Shown in pieces: positions 1 through 12,194 of a DNA stretch of 64,000 bases. Source of the DNA: Cercis canadensis (lineage: Eukaryota > Streptophyta > Magnoliopsida > Fabales > Fabaceae); assembly GCA_003255065.1 (NCBI GenBank), contig QAOA01008548.1, positions 14,009 through 78,008 of the forward strand, given 5' to 3'. The number at the start of each line of letters is the position of its first letter. Position 1 is the stretch's first letter. The position numbers were made by a program, and so were the translations under genes. Below the pieces are notes generated by a model. The model did no database searches. It was given only the letters and a program-made list of their open reading frames with translations, and was not told the origin of the DNA.

Positions 1-370
1 AAATGAGTACTACATTACAAAATGGGAGAGTTCTCTGCTAGTGCAAACTATAAAACTATCAACTTGACCACTAAAGACTAGAACAGAAACGCGAAATAAG
101 CTGATCCCTTCGATTTTACAAACATCACCAATGAATAGATGGGAGGAGGGGAGTAGAGGCAAATGGGAGTAATTTGGGAAGCTTATATTTTTTATTTCAC
201 ACACTGTTTTTTGAAAGGGTAGTATATTCTGAGAATATTCTTGAAAGATGTGAATAAGAGGGAATTTTACCTAGGTTTTGAAAACATAAGGACAACGTAT
301 ATTACATGAAATTATAAAGGATAAAAAAGTATTTTACTCAATATTACATTTGATCTGCTCAAGTTGTCTA

Positions 371-985
371 TTACTCTAGTTCATGGATCACTTCCAACTC
401 CAACTCTAGATATCTTGCTGGAATAATTGCACTTGTTCTAGTAGAACCATTAGAGTCAAAAGGATTAGAGGGCACCTTTAACTTGCATTCATCTCCTTCC
501 AGCATTTGTAACACAGTTCTCATGGGTGGACGATTTACGGGGTGCCACTGAATGCACCAAAGTCCCACAATTGCAAGTTTCTTTGCAATTTTAATACCTC
601 CCTCATTTCTAATATGGATGCATATGTCTCCTCTTCCCTTAAGTAAATTATGGATCCATTCTAGGTATAAAACTTGAAAAGTTTATTGACTTGTATTTTG
701 GGTTCTTTCTTCCTCCTACCATTTCTAGTAACAACATTTCACACCTGTAAATGTCAGACTTAAAAGAAATATTATCAAAGTTTCTAGAGAAAACTTCAAG
801 TGCAATGTAGCCTAAGATTCCTCTAGTTGCAATCATAGACATTGTGCTTTGTTTTTAGAACCCAAATTGGCTACACCAAAATCAGAAATTTTGGGAGTAA
901 AGTTGTCATCAAGTAAAACATTGTGCTGATCACATCCTTGGTGAAAATACTTGATCCCTTTGGCTACATTGTGTTTCTTATATTG
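371..985 (-). pseudogene. LRK10-like receptor kinase fragment, decayed
   Basis: Read on the minus strand, this stretch holds the C-terminal half of a plant receptor-like kinase of the LRK10L (rust-resistance kinase Lr10-like) group. In order one sees YFHQGCD near 930-955, then HNVLLDDNF and the activation motif [11 protein letters not shown] (DFG, 865-925), then ATRGILGYIALEVF (APE changed to ALE, about 785-835), KSDIYRCEMLLLEM (720-780), GLWCIQWHPVNRPP (about 520-570) and MLEGDECKL. The catalytic loop that should lie between HQGCD and HNVLLD is missing, so HFDIKP is deleted. Stops and frameshifts break the reading frame around 570-660. No ectodomain or ATP-binding lobe was found upstream. 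It is a dead relative of the kinase at 9.7 kb and suggests a formerly tandem LRK10L cluster. Confidence 0.85.
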
Positions 986-1334
986 CTCTTTTTATGTATT
1001 TTACAAGGAGTTTATTATTTTGGCATATACTGGATGACTTAATTTTTTTGAGATATTCACAGTAGCACCAAAATTAAAAATTCGTTCTACCCCAAACTCT
1101 CAATTGGAGGTGCTTTTCTTTCCACCCTTTAAAATATCAAGGGTAGTCTAACATCTCCAAAAATCATTATATTCTCTATCAAACACCAAATGCCAATGTA
1201 TTTTACAATGGGTAGAAAGATAAGATGGGTAGCTAATCCCCTATATTTATTATTCACGTTGTGATTTGATGGGTTAGTATTATTAGTGTGTTGACTGCTA
1301 AATTTGAAATTTCAAAATTTATATCTTTTATTTT

Positions 1335-3380
1335 CTTAGTTGGTTTACAGCCTTAAAAATCTTTGTGGATTATATATGGGGTTGAGGACCATAGGTTATG
1401 TGAGCTTTCAAGACTTTTATTGTCATGTGACTTGTAATTCATAGGAACTTTTTCGTCTTTTAGACTTATTTTAGGGTGTTGACCATTGATTAACGAGCTT
1501 CTGTCATGATTGAGTTAAATTTGTGTTGTGTGATTTTAAAATACAAGGGAGTTCATGTGGGTTTTGTTTTGAAAAAAAAAAAAATTGGATAGGAAATAGT
1601 TTTGAAAAAAAAAAAAAAATGGATAGGAAATGCAGAGGAGATCAAAATAATTTACTCATAATTTTACTATTTCCAGTTTCCCCTTCTAGTTACCACAACT
1701 ATAAGTGGTCCTCATCAGTATCAGTAGTGTATTTGGAGTCGATTGGTTGTTAATGGCAGATACACATAGGATAACCATAGATCATGTGGTAATTGTCTAA
1801 TGCTTATAAATTATTATTATGTAATGCGCAATCTAATTTTTCAAAAATAGCAAATTTGATAGTATTTTTATTTTCTAAAAAGAGTGAATTTGATAGTGTT
1901 ACTTTACGTTCACCAATTCTTTAACCATCTTATCAGTAATTGGGGTTTAGTTTTTGGTTATCACGATAATGGATATGGTTATCATCGGTATAAGTGGTGA
2001 TTATATGGAGGATTGGTTGCCAACAATAGATACTTTACAACAACCATTGAAATTGTCAAGATTCTAAATTGTAGTGTAGTGAACTGGTGGCTGTATGATC
2101 CTTAATAATTGTTACATACTTAGAGGGATAAGTCTGGAATAATAATATGATGCATATATTGAGTCATGACCATATGCATATTTTCCAGAAAATGAAAGCC
2201 AATATTAATCACTAAGAAAAATGACATTGAAATTAGCCAAAAAGTGGGGACGGGATGAATTCACAATGGAATATTGCCGGATTAATTCAAAAGTTGCAAG
2301 GCTGCGAAAGTGATAGTTGGTTTACAGCCTCAGAAAGCTTCGTGGATTTTATATGAAGTTGAGGACCACAGGTTTTGTGAGTTTTCAAGGCTTTCATTAT
2401 TGTGAGACTTGCAATTCACAGGGAAATAAATGTACGTATCTATGGGCTGGATCAATCATTTCATGAATTGAAGTATCCAATTTCGAGAAAATTTTCAAGC
2501 ACAATCAATCATCTTTTTTGCTAGTTGACTCCATCCACGGTAGCATGGGATAATGCAAGCCATGGCCACTTAGAATATTATTCAACATTGGCCAGCCAAA
2601 GAGAAACTTTCTTCATGCATGTGACCATCACATCACCTGCATTTCTATTTATATGAATTAATTTTTTTGGGGGAAGGTGTAAATGAATTAAAATTAAATG
2701 TATGTGCTTAGTGAGTAATAAAGTAAAACCAAGAGGATCCAATTAGAATATTGTACTTCATATTCATTTATCCTTATATAGAGTTGAGAACCACAGGTTT
2801 CATGAGCTTTCAAGAGTTTCATTGTCATGTGACTTGTAATTCACGAAAAAATAAGAGTATGAATCTATAAGTCAAACCATCACTTACATAAATTGAAGTA
2901 TCCAATTTCGAAGAAATTTCCACACACAATCAACTCCCCTTATTTGGTTAACGTGTTGAAAATACAAGCCGTGCCCAGTTAGAATATTCATCTCTTCAAC
3001 ATTGGCAAGCTAGAGAGAAGGTTTCTTGTGCATGTGACCATCACATCACCTGCATTTCCATTTATATGATTTAATTTTTTGGGGAAGAGTGTAATTGAAT
3101 TAAAATTAAATGTATGTGCTTAGTAGGTAATAAAGTACAAACAAAATGGATCAAATTAGAATAGTGTACTTAATACTCATTTATTTTTACATGGATTAGA
3201 GGACCACAAGTTCTATGAGCTTTTATGGGTTTCATTGTTGTGTGACTTATAATCATGAGGAAATAAGGGTATGTATCTAAAGGCTAGACCAGCCTTTTCA
3301 TGAATTGAAGTATCCAATTTCGAAAAAAATTTCACATACAATCACTCCCCTTATTTGGTTAACGTGTTGACAAATAGAGA
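1335..3380. repeat. Degenerate tandem repeat, period about 413-425 bp
   Basis: A block containing GAGGACCACAGGTT, a CATGTGACTTGTAATTCA-like segment and GAAGTATCCAATTTCGA recurs with anchors at about 2361, 2786 and 3199, giving spacings of 425 and 413 bp. A further isolated partial copy lies near 1384. The middle units also share TGACCATCACATCACCTGCA and a Lys-codon-like AT tail. The last unit stops abruptly near 3370 at AACGTGTTGA. The copies differ at many positions, so this is an old array and not an assembly artefact. No open frame is conserved between units. It holds no gene that I can see. Confidence 0.75.
1560..1632. repeat. Short direct repeat with poly(A) tract
   Basis: Two head-to-tail copies of a unit of about 40 bp, each with GTTTTGA, a run of 12-15 A and TGGATAGGAAAT. 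It probably arose by slippage and has no coding sense. Confidence 0.6.
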
Positions 3381-3474
3381 GAAAAACAAAAAATAAAAAT
3401 GTAAAATGCTAAGGAAATATGGGGAAGAAATGGTAAAGAATGGTTGAAAGTACACTACAAGTAAAAGATGTAAT

Positions 3475-3616
3475 TAATCTTGTCCAATTATTTGTACAGT
3501 TAGATTTCAAAGACATGAGATGACACAGTCTAACCATATATTGTAACTGTAGGGGCAAAGATGTTAATCTTGTGCAATTATTTGTACGATTAGATTTCAA
3601 AGATATGAGGTGGCAC
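3475..3616. repeat. Direct repeat pair of about 50 bp
   Basis: A segment with AATCTTGTCCAATTATTTG and GATTTCAAAGACATGAG occurs at about 3477-3525 and again at about 3564-3614 with a few substitutions. This is a local duplication with no coding signal. Confidence 0.6.
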
Positions 3617-4356
3617 AATCTTTATCATATGGTTCCAGTTGTATGAATCTTTTGCAGAATTGATAAGTTAGAAAACTTCACGAGAAGTTGGTGCAAATAA
3701 AGTTTTTGCGGGCAAGCAGACTTTTATGTACTCACTTGGAAGCTCTCTAATGTTGCCTTCTTTCATCTCCCTTTATATTTTTTTCTTTTTATTTTCTTCT
3801 TCCATTCATGTAAAGATAATTGTATCATTGAATCTACCTAGTGATTTTTATTTTTTTTTGGATAGGCATGGACTTAAATAAAAATTGCGGTGTGCCATGC
3901 CTTGAATTTCGAATAACTTAGCTAGCTATTTAAAATGTTCTATAAAAAAAAAAATTATATCAAGTATCTTCATGACCACGAATTAATAGATGAAAAATAG
4001 TTAAAAGTGATAATAGACCCTTTATTCTTTATTATCCCTATTCCTTTTAGTTTTGTAATTTTGTCATCTTATAAAGTTTAATTTTTTTCTCTAAATTTTA
4101 ATTATGAATCCAATTTTAACTTTTTTTTTTTTGTTTTTAACATTTAGTAAAAGAAGAACTATTTTTTTTTCGTGATAGCATAGTTGCTAAAAAAATTGTA
4201 AAAGTTATTTCAATGAAAAAAATATTGTAAAAGTTATCACCAAAAGCATTTTCCAAAGGGGATATAACGAAGAGAGTAGGAAAAAATAGAACATGTTAAA
4301 TGCAAGAATTTTCCCTGATAAATCTTTGACGCATGATCAAACAAATGTTTAAATTT

Positions 4357-6922
4357 CTATTTTTTAAGCACATGGCTCACAAAGCAGGTATGGTGTGTAG
4401 GGTGAAAAGGAGGTGAATCAAGTGCTGGTTCAACATCTGGATGTAAGGTGGGAATTACTGTGTCAGAGAATAAATCAATGGGTTCTGAAGTGGTAATGGT
4501 GTGAAAAGGGAAGGTTTGTTCATGAAAAATGACATCTCTGGAGATAAAGAATTTTTTGGTTTGGATGTTGTATAGTTTGTAGCCTTTATAACCAACTGGA
4601 TAGCCCATAAAGACAGCTGGTATGGCACGAGGAGTGAATTTGGTTCTCTCAAGAGGTGTGGTGGATGCAAAACACAGGCAACCAAAAACTCTCAAAGCAG
4701 TGTATGGTAGCTCTTTATGATATAGCAATTCAAAAGGAGTTTTATTCTGCAGCAATGGTGAAGGAGTTCTGTTAATCAGAAAAGCAGTAATGCGTAGGCA
4801 TTCACCCCAAAATTGTATAGGTACTTTGGACTGAAAAAACAGTGCTCGAGCTACATTGAGTAAATGTTAGTGCTTCCTTTCAACAACTGAGTTCTATTCT
4901 GGCCTATATGGACATGAAAATTGGTGAATTGTGCCTTCAGTCTTCAGGAAATCAGTTAGTTGCAGTTCCTTGGCATTATCTGATCTGAACTGCTTGATTT
5001 TACTGTCAAATTGTGTCTTGACATAGGTAAAAAATTGCATAACTGATGCACTGGCTTTTGCTTTTGTTTTAAGCATGTCAATCCATGTAAACCGTGTGCA
5101 ATCATCAACCAAGGTGAGAAAATATCTCTTACCATCATATGTGCAGTGATGATAAGGGCCCTAAACATCACAATGAACAAGATCAAAAGGTGTTTTTGCA
5201 AAAATTATGATTTGAAGTGAATGACAATCTACAAAGTTTGGATAATGGACAAATAGAGCAATTGTTGGAAGTATAAGTTGCAGAACAAGAGAAAGGAATT
5301 TTATTGCTAACAACTTTCAAGATTTTGTCTGACAAATGACCTAGTCTAGCATGCCAAATATGTGCATGATTAGAAGAATCTGAAACTGAATTGACAATGA
5401 AATTGGAATTTGATACAAGTAAATTTTTTGAAGTAAAACTGGGAACTACAGATGCTGTATCAGTGGTTGCTTGTGCATCAATTCCTTTTGGTTGGAAGAT
5501 GTATAATCCTTTACACAGCTCACCCTTGCCAATCACCCTCGACTGGTTGATGTCCTGGATGAGGAAGGTGTTAGTGTGAAAAGTGACAGTATATGAGGAA
5601 TGATGTAACAAAGCACTCACAGAGATAAGATTGACATGAAATTCTGGTATAAAAAGAACTTCTGTCAAAATGAAATTTGGAGCTAACATGACTGTGCCAA
5701 TAGCGGACACCGAAACTTTTGTTTTGTTTGGAAGGATAACATATTGATTATTGTGAGATTTCTATGAAGTAAAGGATGTGAGGGAGCATGCAATATGTGA
5801 GGTTGCTCTTGAATCTAAAATCCAAGAATGCAGTTGATCTTGGAAATTGATGCTATTAGCAGAAAAACACATACCATTCACATTGGTGTTGGTATTTGCA
5901 TTATCCACCTCAAAGTGATTTGTTTGTGACAACTGGGGCTAGAGTAATTGCATTAGTTGATGATATTGCTGCGAAGTCATGTGAAATTGTTCTTGAAAGG
6001 GATTAGTAGCAGGGAATTCCAACTCACCAACCTGATTAACATTGCCAACATGGGTGTTTTTACCCTTCTTGTATCCAGGTGTGTATCCTGGTGGATAACC
6101 ATGTAGTTTGTAACATTTGTCCTTGGTGTGTCCAAGAATCCCACAATGTGCACACATTGGCCTATCCTTCCTAGCATACTTAGGTTTGCCCTCATAATTC
6201 TGCCTTTATCCTACTACTACATAAGCCATTTGTGCTTCATTTTGTGCAACAGAGAAACCAAGCTCTCTTTGTTTTTCTTCTTGTGTTACCAAAGAGAAGA
6301 CTTTGTTAATAGGAGGCAGAGGATCCATCAGCAAGATTTGGCCTCTTACATGAGAATAAGAGTCATTGAGCCCCATCAAAAAACACAACACGTATTCTTG
6401 AAGTAGATGCTCAATCACAGGCCTTGCGCCTCCACAATTGCAGCTACACACTGGTCTATACTCACCAATTTCTTCCCAGATTCCTTTCAGTTTAGTGAAG
6501 TATTGCCCTACTGACATTGATCCTTGTGAAAGATTCACCAGTTCTTTTTTTAGTTGAAAGATCTTTGGACCATTTTGTTGCTAATATCTCTCTTGCAGAT
6601 CTTGCCAAATATCAGCAGCAGTAGCTGAATATATGACATTGGCAGTGATTTCTTTTGACACAGAATTGAGCAGCCATGAAGCAACAAAATTGTTATTTCA
6701 CTGCCAAGCTAGGAAAAGTTGAGTGTCAGTTTCATCAGGAATTCGAATTGATCCATCCACAAAACCAAGTTTATTCTTGGCCATCAACGCCATTCGCATA
6801 GCTCGGCGCCAAGAATTGTAGTTATCTCCAGTGAACACTTGTGACACTAGAGTGAGCCCTGGGGAATCCGAAGGATGAAGGAAGAAAGGGTTCGAAGCAT
6901 CATTGATGGTGGAAGTTGCCAT
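4357..6922 (-). pseudogene. Copia gag-protease-integrase polyprotein remnant
   Basis: Pieces in order on the minus strand: the gag N-terminus starting at 6922 (MATSTINDASN, then GDNYNSWRRAMRMAL); the gag core at about 6206-6538 with FLMGLNDSYSHVRGQILLMDPLP; a CCHC zinc knuckle C-x2-C-x4-H-x4-C at about 6120-6157 (CAHCGILGHTKDKC); a protease active-site region near 5790-5830 reading LDSRATSH where DSGAT is expected; the gag-pre-integrase HH motif (HIWHARLGHLS) near 5340-5370; integrase core pieces at 4894-5112 (FRSDNAKE); and the conserved distal segment at 4357-4755 (FGCLCFAS, VFMGYP). Frameshifts separate these blocks, so no functional polyprotein is made. Confidence 0.88.
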
Positions 6923-7010
6923 TGATGACTCGAATCAAGAAAAATCAGAGGAAAACAAAGAAAACTCGATACAAACAAGCTTCAATGTAGAAAGACGGAA
7001 GAGCAAGATT

Positions 7011-7022
7011 GCTCTGATACCA
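7011..7022 (-). other. Primer-binding site (initiator-Met tRNA type)
   Basis: On the minus strand this reads TGGTATCAGAGC, the standard copia primer-binding site complementary to the 3' end of initiator methionine tRNA. It sits two bases inside the 5' LTR edge, which fixes the element's orientation. Confidence 0.9.
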
Positions 7023-7024
7023 TA

Positions 7025-7299
7025 TGAAGTCTTGGTGCAGAGAATATGTACCAAGCTCAGAGAAAGAAAACTTGCAGAAAAATGAATTCTGTATTGAATC
7101 GAATGAATGATTACCTTCTGATACAAGAGTATATATGCTACTGAAATACATACATGACGTGTATACATAATTGACCAATAAGATCAAATCTAATCTAACA
7201 ATGCAGCTGCATTACTAACTGACTTCTCTAACTAACTATTATGACATGTACTGATATGACGTGGCTAACTAAGAAGCTAATTAATTAACTTAACTAACA
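7025..7299 (-). repeat. 5' LTR of the truncated copia element
   Basis: A 275-bp LTR. On the minus strand it begins TGTTAGTTAAGTT and ends in CTTCA, so it has canonical TG...CA termini (plus strand TGAAG...TAACA). The inner edge is set by the primer-binding site. The outer edge is inferred from the TG/CA rule and is less certain, because the matching 3' LTR is gone. Confidence 0.7.
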
Positions 7300-7329
7300 T
7301 AACTGAAGCCTGTCTAATAAGTATAGTGA

Positions 7330-8462
7330 GGCATTAGGCTCTGGGACTGGGGCATTGATCTATCACGGAGGGCTACCCGGCGGGAGAGTCTGATTTCCGC
7401 TTAGGCTATTGGAGTGAATCTCTAATGCATTCGCTCTTTGGGGTCAATGTTCTCCCTTGGGGAATGATGTGCTCTAGCACTCTCTTGGTTTGGCTAGGAA
7501 TCCTTCCTTAAGTAGATGAGGTGGACTCTGTGGAGTCCATATTTGTGCCATGTAACCTTATAATCTGAATGCATTGGCAGTGGTGACAGTTTGACGTTCT
7601 CACCATCTACTTAGTCTCTTTCGCTTGTCCCCTATGTAAACAAGAGGAAGAGTCTGTTTCTCCAGTGTCATTTTGCCCAGGCCATTTGGTTTGGCCCTTC
7701 TTAATTATCCTCGCTGGTTTTATAACACCTTCCTCTATCGTTGAGTGGCTTTGTATTGTTCTAGAAAGTGTCCAAGAAGATGAAGCGCAGCATGCAATTT
7801 TTACTTCTTCTTTCATCTCTCTGTTGTGAGCCATATGGTTCCATAATAATCAAGATCCTGCTTCAATCATGAAAGTGATCATGCTAATTAAAAGGATTTT
7901 TCTCACTTATTATATTGCCTTGTCTACTATAGTTCTGTGATCTTCCGAACTACAAGGTCCATGGCTCACTCTGTTCCAGTTATTTTGCCATAGGTAATGG
8001 ATTTACCCTTTACCTAGGTACTCGGGGAAGATGCAACATTCATATCAAGGGTGTTGCGGTGCTTTGGTTATAAAATGCTCACCCATATGGTGTTTTCTAT
8101 TTAATTTGGAGCACATCAGATCACTGTTAAGTTTCTGTTACTATTGCTGCTCGTTAGAGGAGTTCTAGATATTGTGTTGCCTTCGGCAAAAGACCATATG
8201 TTCATTTTGTTTTTTGAAGAAAGGCCATGCGAGCACTCTTGCAGCAGAACTCTATATTTTTTCAGGCACAGTCGATTGTTTATGATATTTTCTTTTTGTT
8301 AATGCAGGGTGGTTCATTTTGTCTAGGAGACTAGCACCTCTAGATTTGTGGGATGGACCACTTGTATATTGCTTTCTGACCCCAATTTGAAGGGGAGCAG
8401 GATGGTTGGTATATATATTTATTTAATAAATTGTTCACTTTTACAACCAAAAAAAAAAAAAA
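7330..8462 (+). mobile_element. Poly(A)-ended insertion, LINE or processed sequence
   Basis: Base composition is higher in GC than the flanks, and the segment ends with a TTTAATAAA polyadenylation-like signal followed, 18 bases on, by a pure A run at 8449-8462. This is the usual 3' end of an L1-type LINE or of a processed cDNA copy. No reverse transcriptase motif could be read on either strand, and I could not find a convincing target-site duplication. The left boundary near 7330 is a guess based on where the copia flank changes character. Its family is unresolved. Confidence 0.4.
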
Positions 8463-9716
8463 CTACCCAATCTTTTGGGAAAAGGGCTGACGGACATAAG
8501 CATAGGAAATAGTCAGACGATCCGCTATCATTCAGCCATTAAAACTAGCGGGAAAAAAATAAAAATAGAAATATTGAAACTTGCATGGATATTGATGGGA
8601 TAACGTACGTATAGGCTTTGTTGGTAACCGCTTGAAAAAAAATAAAAAAAAAAATCCTTCTATCCAGTTTCAATTATTTGTGCTTTTAATAAATTTTAGC
8701 TTTTGTATAACTCCTTCCAAGTTATTGACTTCTCTAAAATTTTCTTGCAGAATATGTCTATGGTATTTACAGAGGTAAGATCTTTTATTAACCGTATTTT
8801 TATGAGTTTTTTTTTATTGTGGGATATTAGAACTTAGCATAAAGATTTAATAGTACTAAACAAATATGTCTTCACATTAGGTACCTACCACAATGTAAGA
8901 GATTACTAAAATACTCATATAGAGTTATATGGTTATTTGATTTATATATGTAGTTATCATATGTAAGTTATGTAATTATTCTGTTCATATATATGATTTT
9001 GTATTCAACTATAAATGGAATAACTAAGTATATAAATAGAGTTCCTAGGGGTATTTTGAACATTTCATACCATGTAAGAACACCTAATTAGAAAATATGT
9101 GCTTTCGGCACTTTTTGGTCTTTTTCTTCAACTTCTTGAACCTAAGAGGAAAAAGAAAAACTTTATTTTAGTTTATTTTTATATTCCGGTATTGATATTA
9201 AATTTTTAGTGCAATTAAATTATTTAAGACATTTTAATAACATTATATTTATACTAGTTTGACAAATACTGAATGATATTACAGTAATTTTTTTAGTTTC
9301 AAGAGAAGAAATTAATATAAACATATTGTTTATGATCGATCTTATTATCCAGTTCAATGTATCTTATAATTTTCAATACAAATCAAATCTAAGTTTTAAA
9401 GAAGAGAGTGATGTATATTTTATAAAATTTGAAAAAATGAACTATATTGTATTATATTTTCATTATGTTAGGCAATTTTATCATTATATTACTAATTTTT
9501 ATCAAATAATCCTATACATTTTAATCAACTAAATATAAGATATTATATTGCATATATAGGTAAATCTTTTTCAGAGAAAAAATATATGTTTCTACATTTC
9601 CATAAAAATTATAATACCTAATATTGTAGTTTGTTTTAAACGATTCATAATATATTGATCATATTAACAATTTGAAATTTATCCTCATATTTATTCTGGG
9701 TGATTTACATTGACAG
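8463..9716. other. AT-rich spacer before the kinase exon
   Basis: No gene is supported here. A short segment at about 8750-8774 has an acceptor-like TTTCTTGCAG before it and a donor-like GTAAGA after it, so it could be a mini-exon of the downstream kinase. Its short peptide is not diagnostic. The rest is low-complexity AT-rich sequence. Confidence 0.5.
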
Positions 9717-11291
9717 GACTACGCCAAATAATTGCAGACGAAGAAGCTGATAACCCTTACTCATATGGTGATCTTTATAATGTCACTGACTTAGGAGTTG
9801 TCATGGGAGAAATCACTGGACATTATATTCTACCATACGTTACACCCAGATTTCTGTTTGGAATCACATTTTTGTTTTCGTTGTTGACCTATACATGGCG
9901 AAGGAGACATATTTCTGTCTATGGAAATATTGAAGATTTTTTGCAAGGTGACAACCTCATGCCAATTAGGTACTCATACAAAGAGATAAAGAAGATGACT
10001 AGAGGTTTTAGAGACAAGTTGGGTGAAGGAGGCTTCGGATCTGTGTATAAAGGAAAGCTACGGAGTGGGTCTTTTGTAGCAGTAAAGGTGTTGGGTAAAC
10101 CCAAGGCTAATGGGCAAGAATTCATTAGTGAAGTTGCAACCATTGGAATGATACATCATGTGAATGTAGTACAGCTTATTGGATTTTGTTTTGAGGGATC
10201 AAAACATGCTCTTGTATATGAGTTCATGCCTAATAGCTCTCTTGATAAATACATTTTCTCCAAAAAGGGTAGCATCTTCTTAAGTTATGAGAAAATGTAT
10301 GAGATATCTCTCGGAGTAGCTCGTGGGATTGCCTACCTTCATCAAGGCTGTGACATTCAAATTTTGCATTTTGACATCAAGCCCCATAACATTCTTCTTG
10401 ATGAAAACTTCATTCCGAAGGTTTCAGACTTTGGACTTGCAAAGTTGTATGCTGTCGATGATAGCATTGTCACCTTGACTGCAGCAAGAGGAACAATTGG
10501 CTACATGGCTCCTGAATTGTTTTATGACAATATTGAGGGAGTCTCGTACAAGGCTGATGTCTATAGTTTTGAGATGCTTTTGATGGAAATGACAAGTAGA
10601 AGGAAGAACTTGAATCCCCATGCAGAGCATTCAAGCCAACTTTACTTTCCCTTCTGGATTTGTGACCAACTCAATGAAGAAAATGATATAGAAATGGAAG
10701 ATATAACCGAGGAGGAAAAAAATATAGCAAAGAAGATGTTCATAGTTGCACTATGGTGTATACAGTTGAAGCCCTGTGATCGTCCTTCCATGAATAAAGT
10801 GGTGGAGATGCTCGAAGGAGAAATTGCATCCCTGGAAATGCCCACAAAACCTACTCTATATCCACATGAAACAATTGCAGAGGATGAGNATGACAAGTAG
10901 AAGGAAGAACTTGAATCCCCATGCAGAGCATTCAAGCCAACTTTACTTTCCCTTCTAGATTTGTGACCAACTCAATGAAGAAAACGATATAGAAATGGAA
11001 GATATAACCGAGGAGGAAAAAAATATAGCAAAGAAGATGTTCATAGTTGCACTATGGTGTATACAGTTGAAGCCCTGTGATGGTCCTTCCATGAATAAAG
11101 TGGTGGAGATGCTCGAAGGAGAAATTGCATCCCTGGAAATGCCCCCAAAACCTACTCTATATCCACATGAAACAATTGCAGAGGATGAGGGAATGAACTT
11201 TGGCCTAGAAGCATCAAGTGACTTCACAGATTCCAACAATTATCTCTGGGAAAATGCAACCGAGCCTGCAAGTTATCTTGCGCTTCAATAG
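9717..11291 (+). CDS. LRK10-like receptor kinase, kinase exon
   Basis: Membrane receptor-like Ser/Thr kinase of the LRK10L (Lr10-like, GUB_WAK-type) family. The exon opens after an acceptor ACAG at 9713-9716, in phase with a codon split from an earlier exon. It encodes a membrane-proximal segment, a transmembrane helix ([16 protein letters not shown], about residues 46-64), the P-loop [11 protein letters not shown], the ATP-binding lysine in VAVKVL, the non-RD catalytic loop [13 protein letters not shown] typical of the family, DFGLAK and [11 protein letters not shown]. In subdomain IX the invariant glycine of DVYSFGM is glutamate (SFEM). The 300-bp duplication around the single N at 10889 breaks the frame; if it is collapsed, the protein continues to the TAG ending at 11291. 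The extracellular GUB_WAK domain was not found upstream, so the gene may be partial. Ligand unknown. Confidence 0.85.
10589..11189. repeat. 300-bp direct duplication across an N (assembly)
   Basis: Bases 10589-10888 and 10890-11189 are equal-length copies separated by one N at 10889. They differ by only a few substitutions, one of which turns a Trp codon into TAG in the second copy. The arrangement fits two allelic contig ends placed side by side and not a biological duplication. Confidence 0.85.
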
Positions 11292-12190
11292 ATTTTCTGA
11301 AGAGAGTTCATAGATTTCATGACATTCTGCACTATACATACTGAAACCAAAGTTACTTGTTGTACTTTGGGGTGAATTTCATTGTACATGTGAACTTCGT
11401 TTTTCTACTTTAGTCGCAGATTTCATGAGAATTTAATTACTATGTATACTGCAGATCATAGTTACAAAGCATGGGTACCCGGTATTGGAACAGGGACGTA
11501 GTTTATCATTGGAAAAAATAAATTGTTTGTTTCGGGTAGGCATCTTGGGACATTGCTTGAGTCTTTTAAAATTTCTAATTTTTTTTCTTTTCATATTTTG
11601 CTTCATTATGTTTTATATGTTTTCAGCTATAGTCAATTTTGTTTTCTTTGATCTAGTTATTTAATAAGCCAAAATGCTGACAGCAAGTCATCAATTAAGT
11701 CCATCACTGATATATATGAGAAACAATCTACCTAACTAGTTAGTAATAAACAAGACGAGTATTTAAACGTTATAATATGCATAGTGATAGCATTGCTAAT
11801 TTGACGACAATTTTTTCAGGCATAATTTTTAACATTATTTAAGATGTGGCATTAGTCATTTTAACCGTATAAATAGCTTCAAGCCCACAACTATAGATTA
11901 ATTTCTTCAAATATAAATTTAGGAAAGTTAAATTAATTTAAATTATATTTTTAATATCATATAGATTCATATATTTAAAAACTACTAATCATTTATTGAA
12001 TTTGATTGCTGATATTCATATGTCATCGAGTAGGCATTGATAAATTATCTTAGAAAGCACTATTTACTTTGATATGTATTAAAAGAAAAGAGAGAGCAAT
12101 GCCATTTAACTAGGAAATTTTTTTACAGAGACTTACCTATCAAAATTCAAAAGTGGTTATTGAATGGAAGATGGTGGCAACCAACAACCA
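11292..12190. other. 3' flank of kinase, no gene seen
   Basis: This begins with the kinase 3' untranslated region and continues into AT-rich sequence with no supported reading frame on either strand. Confidence 0.5.
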
Positions 12191-12194
12191 ATAC

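Larger units (their letters stand above)
4357..7299 (-). mobile_element. Ty1/copia retrotransposon, 3'-truncated
   Basis: Oriented on the minus strand, this element runs from a 5' LTR (7025-7299) through a primer-binding site, gag and the protease-integrase part of pol. It then stops near 4357, before any reverse transcriptase or RNase H. The loss of the whole 3' half, including the second LTR, means it cannot move and no target-site duplication can be read. The gag N-terminus resembles that of the 22-29 kb element, but the LTR and many residues differ, so they are separate families. Stops and frameshifts are scattered throughout. Confidence 0.9.

Noticed and set aside
1335-3380. CRISPR-like array
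   Set aside because: Repeat units are about 420 bp, diverged and without short regular repeats and spacers, and the DNA is plant nuclear.
8750-8780. Mini-exon of the LRK10L kinase
   Set aside because: It has splice-like borders, but the short peptide carries no family signature; noted only as a possibility in the spacer entry.
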